Source: Hydrogenophaga taeniospiralis CCUG 15921
GTDB taxonomy: Bacteria; Pseudomonadota; Gammaproteobacteria; Burkholderiales; Burkholderiaceae_C
Assembly: GCF_001592305.1 (NCBI RefSeq)
Contig: NZ_BCWR01000018.1
Location: 124,001 to 188,000 of the forward strand
Reading direction: 5' to 3'
Length of the DNA: 64,000 nucleotides
Shown here: positions 52,609-60,368 of the stretch, one piece after another
How positions within the stretch are numbered: position 1 is the first letter of the stretch
How the letters are laid out: the number at the start of each line of letters is the position of its first letter
Position numbers and translations under genes: made by a program
The notes under the pieces: model-generated
What the model was told of the DNA's origin: nothing
The model's input: the letters and a program-made list of their open reading frames with translations, nothing else
The model's database searches: none

Positions 52609-53756
52609 TCGCAGCACTCCCCACGTGTCTTGTAGGTCAGCACCGGCCTGGTCCGTGCCAGCAGCTCGATCAGCCCGGCGCCCACCAGAACCTGCACCAC
52701 GCTGTCGATGCCCTTGTAGGCCTGCGGCGCTTCCTCGTAAATCAGTTGGCGGTCGTTGCAGATCACGCGGCTGCCCAGCGCTGTGCGTCCCATCTGCGTG
52801 GGCGTCATCAGCTTGAACAGGCGGTCCTTGCAGGCCGAACGAATCCACTTGCGGCCCGCGCCATGCGCCAGCGACCACAAGCTGTCGTCGTGGCACCCGG
52901 GCGTGGGGCGCACCAGGTAGCTGTAGTCCCCGCGCGAGCCGGGGATCAGCACCGGCCCGGCGTCCGACGGCGTCGCGCCCTTGCGGTGCAGCCAGCCGGC
53001 CTGCCCGTCGATGACGGACGGCGCCACGAAGTTGTGGTGCACGTCCAGCACGCAGCGACTCTCGGCCCGCACATTCGCCAGCAGCCGATGCGCCACCAGC
53101 GTGCGGTTGCAGCGCGCGTAGCGCATGGCCGCGTCGTGCTGCGTCAGATAGCTGGCCGCCTCGGGCGTGTCGGCCTCCAGACCGCGGTGCCCGAAGGCAT
53201 CGACATGCTGGCGCAGGATGCGCTCACCCAGGCCCCGCGAGCCGCTGTGCACCAAGAGCAGCAGACGCTGCTTGTCAATGCCCAGCGCAGCCAGCGCCTC
53301 GGGCACATACACCGTGTCCACCTGTTGAAACTCCGCGAAGTGGTTGCCGCCACCCAGGGTGCCCAACGAAGCCTCGTGGCCGCTGGGCCGCACATCGGCG
53401 TCTGACATGGCCAGCGCCCGCGCGTCCTCATCGTCCATCGGTCCGTCGATGTTGCCCACGCGCTTCTCCAGCTTGTCCAGCCGGACCGCGCTCGCCTGCA
53501 AGTCGGTCTGCCACAGCGCCATGCCGCAGCCGATGTCGTTGCCCACGAGCGCGGGGTAGAAACGCTCCGCCGAGAAAAACGCGGCCCCGACCGGGTAACC
53601 GCGACCGGGGTGCAGATCGGGCATGCCAGCCACGCGCTGCATGCCCTCGAGTTGTGACGTGGTGATGAGCTGCGCGATGGCCGCGTCCTCCATCCACGTC
53701 GTGTCGGACACGAGCACGCAGGCGCGCTCCGACAGCTTCTTGACAAAATTGCCCAT
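52605..53756 (-). CDS. rtcB2: RtcB-family RNA ligase (RtcB2, PrfH-associated)
   Basis: A 383-residue GTP- and manganese-dependent ligase joining 2',3'-cyclic phosphate and 5'-OH RNA ends. Metal and guanylate motifs are seen: GNDIGCGMA (near 74), GGGNHFAEF (near 138-146), [11 protein letters not shown] (near 166), DVHHNF (near 240) and SLAHGAGRK with the GMP-linking His (near 296). The length matches the short RtcB2 branch found with prfH rather than the housekeeping RtcB next to rtcA. Together they repair and release ribosomes nicked by ribotoxins. Confidence 0.9.
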   Translation of the reverse strand: MGNFVKKLSERACVLVSDTTWMEDAAIAQLITTSQLEGMQRVAGMPDLHPGRGYPVGAAFFSAERFYPALVGNDIGCGMALWQTDLQASAVRLDKLEKRVGNIDGPMDDEDARALAMSDADVRPSGHEASLGTLGGGNHFAEFQQVDTVYVPEALAALGIDKQRLLLLVHSGSRGLGERILRQHVDAFGHRGLEADTPEAASYLTQHDAAMRYARCNRTLVAHRLLANVRAESRCVLDVHHNFVAPSVIDGQAGWLHRKGATPSDAGPVLIPGSRGDYSYLVRPTPGCHDDSLWSLAHGAGRKWIRSACKDRLFKLMTPTQMGRTALGSRVICNDRQLIYEEAPQAYKGIDSVVQVLVGAGLIELLARTRPVLTYKTRGECCE

Positions 53757-53877
53757 GAAGAATCCAGATTCAAAAAACGTTGAAACCGGACCGGGACAGA
53801 CGCGCGCGCACCACGACCACGCCGCCAACGCTTTCGCGTCAGGCAGCGCCGTGGGGCGCGGAACAAAAAGTGGGGGA

Positions 53878-53898
53878 GGTTTGACCGACGGTTAAACC
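53878..53898. promoter_or_regulatory. 21-bp near-perfect palindrome upstream of rtcB2
   Basis: Layout GGTTT-g-ACCG-a-CGGT-t-AAACC: all paired positions match except two single-base spacers. It lies 122 bases before the rtcB2 start and overlaps the stop of the small frame at 53892-53951. It may be an operator for control of the repair operon, or the hairpin of a terminator. Confidence 0.5.
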
Positions 53899-53951
53899 GA
53901 AAGCCCCGCCACCGCTGACCCAGCCCACAGGGAGGTCGTGTTCTTTTGCAT
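53892..53951 (-). CDS. Possible 19-residue leader or small protein
   Basis: ATG at 53951 preceded by GGAG at 7-8 bases, encoding a 19-residue peptide (MQKNTTSLWAGSAVAGLSV) that ends in the palindrome 53878-53898. The hydrophobic second half could insert in a membrane. It lies in the 365-base space between the AraC and rtcB2 genes, upstream of rtcB2 on the same strand, as a leader peptide would. No homologue is known to me. An inverted repeat GTGATC/GATCAC (54000-54017) lies upstream. Confidence 0.3.
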   Translation of the reverse strand: MQKNTTSLWAGSAVAGLSV

Positions 53952-54121
53952 GTTGATCTCCGGTTGAGGGGGTTGATGGGTGGGGGTTGCTGCGCTCAGG
54001 TGATCGTTGAAGATCACGGCCAAACCGCAGGGCACGAACTGTAGCGGCTGGCGCAGGAAATGGAAACGCCAACGGCGAGTATTGACGTCTTTTGGCGACA
54101 CAGCACCGGTGCCCCAACCCC

Positions 54122-55144
54122 CTACCGCCCCCGCCACTGCGCCGGCGTCTTCCCCGTCCAGCGTTTGAAGGCGCGCCAGAAGGTGCTGGGTTCGGCGAAG
54201 CCCAGGCTGTGGCCGATGTCGGCGAGCGCGCGCTGGGTGTGGGCCACGGCGTGCAGGGCGGCGTCGCGTCGGGCTTCGTCCAGCAGGGTGGAAAAGTCCA
54301 GGCCCTGGGCCTGCATGCGCCGCGCCAGGGTGCGCGGGCCCAGGCCCAGCATCTGGGCGGCGCGTTCGCGGCTGGGCGCCGGGCTGGCCTGGCCGCTGGG
54401 GTTTTGCAGCTGGGTGTCGAGCCAGCGGCGCAGGTCTTGCGCCAGGGTGTCGCGCTGGGGCGGCGTGAGCGCCGCCAGCCGGGCGGCGGCGTACTGGTGG
54501 TGCAGGTGGGCCAGTTGGGCGTCGGCCTGGGGCAGCGGGGTGTCCAGCACGGCGTTGTCCAGCAACACGCCGCTGAAGGCCTGGTCAAACTCCACCGGGC
54601 ACTGAAACACCTCGCGGTAGCCGCCCAGCGGGCCCAGCGCCGCCTGACTGAACTGCACCTTCAGCGGCCGCACCGCGCGGCCGGTGACCCAGCGCGAAAA
54701 CGCCACCACGGCGGCCAGCACCGCCTCGATCTGGTGCGGGCTGAAGGCCAGCTCGCCCTGGCGCGGGTGGTACACCACCCAGCTGGTCTGCGCGCCCGCG
54801 ATCACCTGGAACCGCCCGCCGTCGCTGATGAGGCGCTGGTATTTCTGCACCACCGCGATCGACTCGCGCAGCGTGGGCGACGACTGCAGCAGGTAGCTGA
54901 CCACGTTGAAGCTGGCCGGCCCCACCACCGCGCCGGCCTTGAGGCCGAAGCCGGGGTCTTGCGTGCACCGCACCGCCGCGCGCCACAGGCGGGTGATGTG
55001 GTCGATGGGCCAGCGCTCGGCCTGCAGCTCGGCCGGGGCGATGCCGGCGGCGGCCAGCACCGCCTCTCGCGACACGCCCTGGCGCTGCGCCGCATCCAGC
55101 ACCGTGTTCACCCAGCTCATGGAGACCGTGGCCTGTGAAGTCAA
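54122..55144 (-). CDS. AraC-family transcriptional regulator
   Basis: A 340-residue regulator. The N-terminal Arabinose_bd-like domain spans about 20-210 and the C-terminal AraC HTH pair spans about 250-338, with RERAAQMLGLGPRTLARRMQAQG and the hallmark IGHSLGFAEPSTFWRAFKRWTG (core FAEPSTFWRAFKRWTG). It is divergent from a FAD dehydrogenase-transporter-ThDP enzyme cassette, which it probably controls. The 107-base space between the starts holds no obvious operator. Confidence 0.93.
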   Translation of the reverse strand: MTSQATVSMSWVNTVLDAAQRQGVSREAVLAAAGIAPAELQAERWPIDHITRLWRAAVRCTQDPGFGLKAGAVVGPASFNVVSYLLQSSPTLRESIAVVQKYQRLISDGGRFQVIAGAQTSWVVYHPRQGELAFSPHQIEAVLAAVVAFSRWVTGRAVRPLKVQFSQAALGPLGGYREVFQCPVEFDQAFSGVLLDNAVLDTPLPQADAQLAHLHHQYAAARLAALTPPQRDTLAQDLRRWLDTQLQNPSGQASPAPSRERAAQMLGLGPRTLARRMQAQGLDFSTLLDEARRDAALHAVAHTQRALADIGHSLGFAEPSTFWRAFKRWTGKTPAQWRGR

Positions 55145-55251
55145 TCGTGTTGTCCTGCAAAGTCAATCGCTGGCGATGATAGACGGCTAACGTGTGCTCC
55201 AGCAAGCGGGCGCCCCAAAGGCCCCGGCACAACAGCGCAAGGAGACAAGAC

Positions 55252-56874
55252 ATGGCAGAGCGTTGGTTATCCGATGTGGTGGTGGCCGGAGGTGGGCTGG
55301 CCGGCATCGTCACGGCGCTGGAAGCGCTGCGCGCGGGCCAGAGCGTGACGCTGGTGGACCGCGACACGCCCGAGCGCTTCGGCGGCCTGGCGCTGTGGGC
55401 CTTTGGCGGCATGGCGCTGGTGGGCACGCCGCTGCAGGCGCGCATGAAGATCCCCGACACGCCCGAGCGGGCGCTGCGCGACTGGCTGCGCTTTGGCGAA
55501 CTGCCCCCCGACGACGAGCACGCCCTGCAGTGGGCGCGCCACTACGTGGAGCATTCGCGCACCGGGGTGTACGACTGGCTGCTGGGCGAAGGCGTGACCT
55601 TCATGCCCGCGGTGAACTGGGTGGAGCGCGGGCTGAACGGCGACGGCAACAGCCTGCCGCGTTACCACATCGTCTGGGGCACCGCGCGCGAACTCACCCG
55701 CCGCCTGGTGGCCGCCCTGCGCGAGGCCGGCCAGGGCGGGCGCCTGACCGTGCTGCACGGCCACCGCATCACCGCGCTGGAGCAGCAGGCCGGCCAGCTG
55801 GCCGGGGCGGTGGCGGTGGACGAAGCCAGCGGGGCCGAGCTGCACCTGCAGGCGCCGGTGGTGGTGCTGGCCATGGGCGGTATCAACGGCAGCCACGCGC
55901 AGACCCGCGCCAACTGGCCGCCAGACCGCCCCCTGCCCGCCACCCTGCTCAACGGCGCCCACCCGTTCGCCGACGGCCGGCTGCACCACTGGGTGGCCGA
56001 CCACCTGGGCGGGCACATCGCCCACGCGGGCGAGATGTGGAACTACGCCGCCGGCTTCCCCCACCCCTTCCCGCATTTCGAGGGCCATGGCCTGTCCAGC
56101 ATTCCCTGCAAATCGGCCCTGTGGCTGAACCACCGGGGCGAGCGCATCGGCCCCGAGCCGCTGGTGACCGGCTTCGACACCCACTGGCTGTGCCAGCGCG
56201 TGGCCGCGCAGGAAAAGCCCTGGACCTGGCACCTGCTGAACTGGCGCATCGCGGCCAAGGAGTTCGCCATTTCGGGGGCCGAACACAACCAGCGCATCCG
56301 CGACCGGCAGATGCCGCAGTTCCTGAAAGAGACGCTGCTGGGCAACCACCGCCTGGTGCGCCAGATGCAGCGCGAGAGCCGCCACTTTCTGGTGGACGAC
56401 ACGCTCGCCGGGCTGGCCGCGAAGATGAACGCGCTGACCTGTTCGCACGACATCGACCCCGCCACGCTGCAGGCCACCGCCGACGCCTTCGACGCCAACT
56501 TCGCCCACGGCAACCGGCTGCACAACGACGACCAGATCCGCCGCATCCAGCACGCCCGCCAATGGGGCCCCGACCGGCTGCGCACCTGCAAACCCGCCCC
56601 GCTGCAGATGCGCGGGGCCGGGCCGTACATCGCCGTGCAGATGCAGCTCATCACCCGCAAGAGCCTGGGCGGCCTGCGCACCGACCTGCAAAGCCGCGTG
56701 CTCGATGCGGCGGGCCAGCCCATCGCCGGCCTCTACTGCGTGGGCGAAGCGGCCGGCTTTGGCGGCGGCGGGGCCAACGGCAAACGCTCGCTGGAAGGCA
56801 CGTTTCTGCCCGGCTGCATCCTCACCGCGCGGGCCGCGGCGCGCTCCATCGCCGCCGGACGTGCGGCCGGCTGA
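55252..56874 (+). CDS. FAD-dependent dehydrogenase (fumarate reductase/KstD-like)
   Basis: A 540-residue flavoprotein. The N-terminal dinucleotide fold is VVVAGGGLAGIVTALEALRAG (core VVVAGGGLAGIVTAL, about 9-23), with the LVDRD ribose-binding acidic end. The C-terminal FAD segment is GLYCVGEAAGFGGGGANGKRSLEG (near 495-518), typical of 3-ketosteroid dehydrogenase and flavocytochrome c-type enzymes. No signal peptide, so cytosolic. AAGGAG precedes the ATG. It probably introduces or reduces a C=C bond in the cassette's unknown substrate. Confidence 0.83.
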   Translation: MAERWLSDVVVAGGGLAGIVTALEALRAGQSVTLVDRDTPERFGGLALWAFGGMALVGTPLQARMKIPDTPERALRDWLRFGELPPDDEHALQWARHYVEHSRTGVYDWLLGEGVTFMPAVNWVERGLNGDGNSLPRYHIVWGTARELTRRLVAALREAGQGGRLTVLHGHRITALEQQAGQLAGAVAVDEASGAELHLQAPVVVLAMGGINGSHAQTRANWPPDRPLPATLLNGAHPFADGRLHHWVADHLGGHIAHAGEMWNYAAGFPHPFPHFEGHGLSSIPCKSALWLNHRGERIGPEPLVTGFDTHWLCQRVAAQEKPWTWHLLNWRIAAKEFAISGAEHNQRIRDRQMPQFLKETLLGNHRLVRQMQRESRHFLVDDTLAGLAAKMNALTCSHDIDPATLQATADAFDANFAHGNRLHNDDQIRRIQHARQWGPDRLRTCKPAPLQMRGAGPYIAVQMQLITRKSLGGLRTDLQSRVLDAAGQPIAGLYCVGEAAGFGGGGANGKRSLEGTFLPGCILTARAAARSIAAGRAAG

Positions 56875-56914
56875 GCCATTCTTTCGCTCCCCAAAAAAAT
56901 AGCCAGGAGACTCC

Positions 56915-57793
56915 ATGCAAGGTGACGTGATTTCGGGCGTGATGCTGCCGCTGATACTGGCTTTCATCATGTTTTCGCTCGGCCTGGGGCTCACCCCCGC
57001 CGACTTCCGCCGCATCCTGGCGCAGCCGCGCGCGCTGCTGGTGGGCGTGTTGTGCCACTTCGTGCTGCTGCCGCTGGTGTGTTACCTGATGCTCACCACC
57101 CTGGGCATCACGGGCGTGTTCGCCGTGGGCTTCATGATCCTGGCGGCCTGCCCCACCGGCAGCACCTCCAACCTGCTGACCTACCTGGCGCGTGGCGACG
57201 TGGCGCTGGCGCTGAGCTTCACCGCCGTGGCCAGCGTTATGACGATCTTCACCCTGCCCTTCGTCGTCACCTGGGCGCTGGGCCACTTTCTGGGCGCGGC
57301 GCGCGCAGTGAACGTGCCCGTGGGCCTGATGATGGGCCAGGTGGCCCTGGTACTCGGCGTGCCGGTGAGCCTGGGCATGTGGGCGCGCCACCGCTGGCCC
57401 GCCCGGGCTCAGCGCTTCGAGCCCACAGCCACGCGCGTGGCCACCGTGCTGTTTGTGCTGATCGTGCTGCTGGCCGTGGTGAAAAACTGGGCCCTGCTGC
57501 GCGACAACTTCGCCTCGCTCGCGCCGTTTGCGCTCGCGCTCAACATCACCATGCTCTGCCTGGGCCTCGGGGTGGCGCGGGCGGTCCGCCTCTCGCGCCG
57601 CCAGTCGGTCACGCTGGGCATCGAGACGGCGGTGCAGAACGCCGCCCTGGCGCTGGTGATCGCCAGCAGCGTGCTGAAAGACGACGCCATGGCCATACCC
57701 GGCGCGCTGTACGGCGTGCTCATGTACGCCGGCGGGCTGGTGTTTGCGCTCGCCATGCGGCGCTTTGCCAACACGCAGCCCCACGCCGCCTGA
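56915..57793 (+). CDS. BASS-family transporter (bile acid:sodium symporter-like)
   Basis: A 292-residue inner-membrane protein with nine to ten predicted helices. FMILAACPTGSTSNLLTYLARGD (near 73-95, core ACPTGSTSNLLTYLARGD) is the sodium-site crossover of the family, and LGIETAVQNAALALVIASS (near 240-258) is the second. Bacterial members carry organic anions such as pantoate, pyruvate or bile acids. Its place between dehydrogenase and ThDP enzyme genes suggests it imports their substrate. Start follows CAGGAGA. Confidence 0.88.
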   Translation: MQGDVISGVMLPLILAFIMFSLGLGLTPADFRRILAQPRALLVGVLCHFVLLPLVCYLMLTTLGITGVFAVGFMILAACPTGSTSNLLTYLARGDVALALSFTAVASVMTIFTLPFVVTWALGHFLGAARAVNVPVGLMMGQVALVLGVPVSLGMWARHRWPARAQRFEPTATRVATVLFVLIVLLAVVKNWALLRDNFASLAPFALALNITMLCLGLGVARAVRLSRRQSVTLGIETAVQNAALALVIASSVLKDDAMAIPGALYGVLMYAGGLVFALAMRRFANTQPHAA

Positions 57794-57837
57794 GCAAACC
57801 GCCCCCTTTTCGCATCCACCCCGCCCAGGAGACCCCC

Positions 57838-59508
57838 ATGCCCAACGGCGCACAAGCCCTCATGAAAACGCTGGTGGACGCCGGCGTCGACGTCTGCTTC
57901 ACCAACCCCGGCACCAGCGAAATGCACTTCGTGGCAGCGCTCGACCACGAGCCGCGCATGCGCGCCGTGCTGGCCCTGTTTGAAGGCGTGGCCACCGGCG
58001 CGGCCGACGGCTACGCCCGCATGGCCGGCAAGCCCGCCGCCACCCTGCTGCACCTGGGCTGCGGCCTGGGCAACGGCCTGGCCAACCTGCACAACGCCCG
58101 CAAAGGCCGGGTGCCGGTGGTCAACATCGTGGGCGACCACGCCACCTTCCACACCGTTTACGACGCCCAGTTGCAGTCCGACATAGAAACCGTGGCCCGC
58201 AACGTGTCGCCCGGCTTCGTGCGCACCTCGCAAACCACCGCCGAACTCTGCCGCGACGCGGCCGACGCCATCACCGCCGCGCGCGGCCTGCCCGGGCAGG
58301 TGGCCACGCTCATCTTGCCGGCCGACGTGTCGTGGGGCGAAGGCGGCGAGCCCTGCCCACCGCCGCCGCTGCCCCAGCCCGAAGCCGCCAGCGACGCCAC
58401 GGTGAGCGCCATCGCGCAAGCCATTTCGCAAGCCGCGCGCTCGGGTGGCAAAACGGCCTTTCTGCTCGGCGGCCAGGCGCTGCGCGAGCCCGGCCTGCTG
58501 GCCGCCGCGCGGGTGGCCGCGCACAGCGGCGTGAAGCTGCTGGCCGAGGTGTTCCCCACCCGGCTGGAGCGCGGCGCCGGCCTGCCACCGGTGGAGCGCA
58601 TCGCCTACCTGGCCGAAATGGCCGGCGTGCAGCTGGCCGAGGTTCAACACCTCGTGCTGGTGGACGCCAAGGCCCCCGTTTCCTTCTTTGCCTACCCCGG
58701 CAAAAAAAGCGACCTCGTGCCCGACACCTGCACCGTGCACACCCTGGCCAGCCCCGAGCAAGACGCCGTGGGCAGCCTGCACAAGCTCGCCGCCGCCCTG
58801 GGCGCGGCCCAGGCCCAGCCCGCGCTGCAAGCCGCGCAGCGCCCCGGCCGCCCGCGCGGCAAGCTCAACGCCGCCAAGGTCTGCAAAGCCGTGGGCCACC
58901 TGCTGCCCGAACACGCCATCGTCATCGACGAAGCCATCACCTCGGGCCTCATGCTCTCGGCCATGACCGCCGGCGCGCCGCGCCACGACCTCATCACCCT
59001 CACCGGCGGCGCCATCGGCCAGGGCCTGCCCAACGCCGTGGGCGCCGCCATTGCCTGCCCCACCCGGCCCGTGCTCGCGCTCATTGGCGACGGCACCGCC
59101 ATGTACACCCTGCAAGCGCTCTGGACCATGGCGCGCGAGCAGCTCAACGTCACCTCCATCATCTTCAACAACGCCTCGTACTCCGTGCTCAACGTGGAGC
59201 TGGAGCGCGTGGGCGCCACCGAGGCCGGCCCCAAGGCCAAGTCGCAACTGGACCTGCACGGCCCGGTGCTCCACTTCGCCCAGCTCGCCCAGGGCATGGG
59301 CGTGCACGGCGTGCGCGCCACCACCACCGAAGACTTCTTGAAAGCGCTCGAATACGCGCTGGCCCACCCCGGGCCGCACCTGATTGAAGCGGTGGTGCCC
59401 GAATCGCTCAGCGGCGCCAAGCGCAAGCTACTGCCCTGGCTGCTGCGCTCCCTGCCCAATCTGCCCCAGCCCGTGGCCCAGGCGCTGAAACGCAAGATCG
59501 CGCCGTAA
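57838..59508 (+). CDS. ThDP-dependent enzyme, acetolactate synthase-like
   Basis: A 556-residue member of the pyruvate-oxidase/acetohydroxyacid-synthase/benzoylformate-decarboxylase fold. The ThDP-activating Glu is in ALFEGVATGAADGYARMAG (near 47). The ThDP/Mg motif runs from GDGTAMYTLQALWTMAREQ to the closing NN of FNNASYSV (near 418-448). A degenerate FAD/central domain lies between. Often annotated acetolactate synthase large subunit, but no regulatory-subunit gene (ilvH) is present and the context is catabolic, so a 2-oxoacid decarboxylase or carboligase is as likely. AGGAGA precedes the ATG. Confidence 0.85.
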   Translation: MPNGAQALMKTLVDAGVDVCFTNPGTSEMHFVAALDHEPRMRAVLALFEGVATGAADGYARMAGKPAATLLHLGCGLGNGLANLHNARKGRVPVVNIVGDHATFHTVYDAQLQSDIETVARNVSPGFVRTSQTTAELCRDAADAITAARGLPGQVATLILPADVSWGEGGEPCPPPPLPQPEAASDATVSAIAQAISQAARSGGKTAFLLGGQALREPGLLAAARVAAHSGVKLLAEVFPTRLERGAGLPPVERIAYLAEMAGVQLAEVQHLVLVDAKAPVSFFAYPGKKSDLVPDTCTVHTLASPEQDAVGSLHKLAAALGAAQAQPALQAAQRPGRPRGKLNAAKVCKAVGHLLPEHAIVIDEAITSGLMLSAMTAGAPRHDLITLTGGAIGQGLPNAVGAAIACPTRPVLALIGDGTAMYTLQALWTMAREQLNVTSIIFNNASYSVLNVELERVGATEAGPKAKSQLDLHGPVLHFAQLAQGMGVHGVRATTTEDFLKALEYALAHPGPHLIEAVVPESLSGAKRKLLPWLLRSLPNLPQPVAQALKRKIAP

Positions 59509-59606
59509 AGGCCCAAGCCGACGCGAAGAAGAAAGAAGGCACCAACAAGGCACAAACGCCAGCGCGGCGTGTGCCAAATCACGCACACCCGGGCCCATAC
59601 CCCTTG

Positions 59607-59630
59607 CTGTACGGGTAACAAGACGTACAG
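59607..59630. promoter_or_regulatory. 7-bp inverted repeat before the GNAT gene
   Basis: CTGTACG (59607-59613) and CGTACAG (59624-59630) are perfect complements around a 10-base spacer. It lies 36 bases upstream of the GTG start, a plausible operator position or part of a leader structure. Confidence 0.4.
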
Positions 59631-59633
59631 AAT

Positions 59634-59663
59634 GGCTCCCAGAAAAAACCACATCAGGGAGCC
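59634..59663 (+). promoter_or_regulatory. RBS-sequestering hairpin of the GNAT gene
   Basis: GGCTCCC (59634-59640) pairs with GGGAGCC (59657-59663), and the right arm contains the AGGGA Shine-Dalgarno just before the GTG at 59666. Folding would hide the ribosome-binding site, so translation may depend on opening this hairpin. The loop is A-rich. Confidence 0.45.
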
Positions 59664-59665
59664 CT

Positions 59666-60181
59666 GTGGACATCCGCATCGACCGCGAACTCACGCACCC
59701 GCAGGTGATCGCCCTGCTGGAAGAGCACATGGCCGGCATGCACGCCGAGTCACCCCCCGAGAGCGTGCACGCGCTCGACCTGAGCAGCCTGCGCCGCCCC
59801 GAGATCACCTTCCTGACCGCGTGGCGCCGCGGCGGCAATGGCAACGGCGATGACTCCCAAGATCAGCTGTTGGCCTGCGGCGCCATCAAAGAGCTGACGC
59901 CCAGCACCCCCACCCAGGGCGGGCACGGAGAGATCAAGTCCATGCGCACCGCCGCCCGCCACCTGCGCCAAGGCGCCGCCCAAGCCGTCCTCACCGAACT
60001 GCTCGCCATCGCCCGGCAACGCGGCTACGCCCGCGTGAGCCTGGAAACCGGCACCACGCCAGGATTTGAAGCGGCGGTTGCGATGTACCGGAAATTCGGG
60101 TTCGTGGATTGCGGGCCGTTTGCGGATTACCGGGAGGATCCGTTTAGTCGGTTTATGACGAAGGCACCGGATGGGTTATGA
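59666..60181 (+). CDS. GNAT-family N-acetyltransferase
   Basis: A 171-residue acetyltransferase of the GNAT fold. The acetyl-CoA site is in the region around LRQGAAQAVLTELLAIARQRGY (about 99-120, core QAVLTELLAIARQRGY), followed by VSLETGTTPGFEAAVAMYRKFGF (core ETGTTPGFEAAVAMYRKFGF) and CGPFADYREDPFSRFM. Acceptor unknown. The GTG start has AGGGA four to eight bases upstream, inside a hairpin. It is the last high-GC gene; AT-rich sequence begins right after its stop. Confidence 0.9.
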   Translation: MDIRIDRELTHPQVIALLEEHMAGMHAESPPESVHALDLSSLRRPEITFLTAWRRGGNGNGDDSQDQLLACGAIKELTPSTPTQGGHGEIKSMRTAARHLRQGAAQAVLTELLAIARQRGYARVSLETGTTPGFEAAVAMYRKFGFVDCGPFADYREDPFSRFMTKAPDGL

Positions 60182-60368
60182 AAGAGATCCACGAATATCA
60201 AGGCGTGCAAGACAAGACTTTAATCCGACCAAAGGCCTCTGCATTTTTGAAAATATTGGCCTCATAAAGAGCAAATATGACTACCGATCTATCTTAAATT
60301 TTCGCCACACCACGCCCTCTAAAACCTTAAATCAAGACTTGATAACAAACACATAAGAAAGAAACGCA

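Noticed and set aside
60171..60356. A 61-codon frame spanning the GNAT end and AT-rich leader
   Set aside because: It starts inside the GNAT gene and has no ribosome-binding site or family match; the region is a leader or junction sequence.
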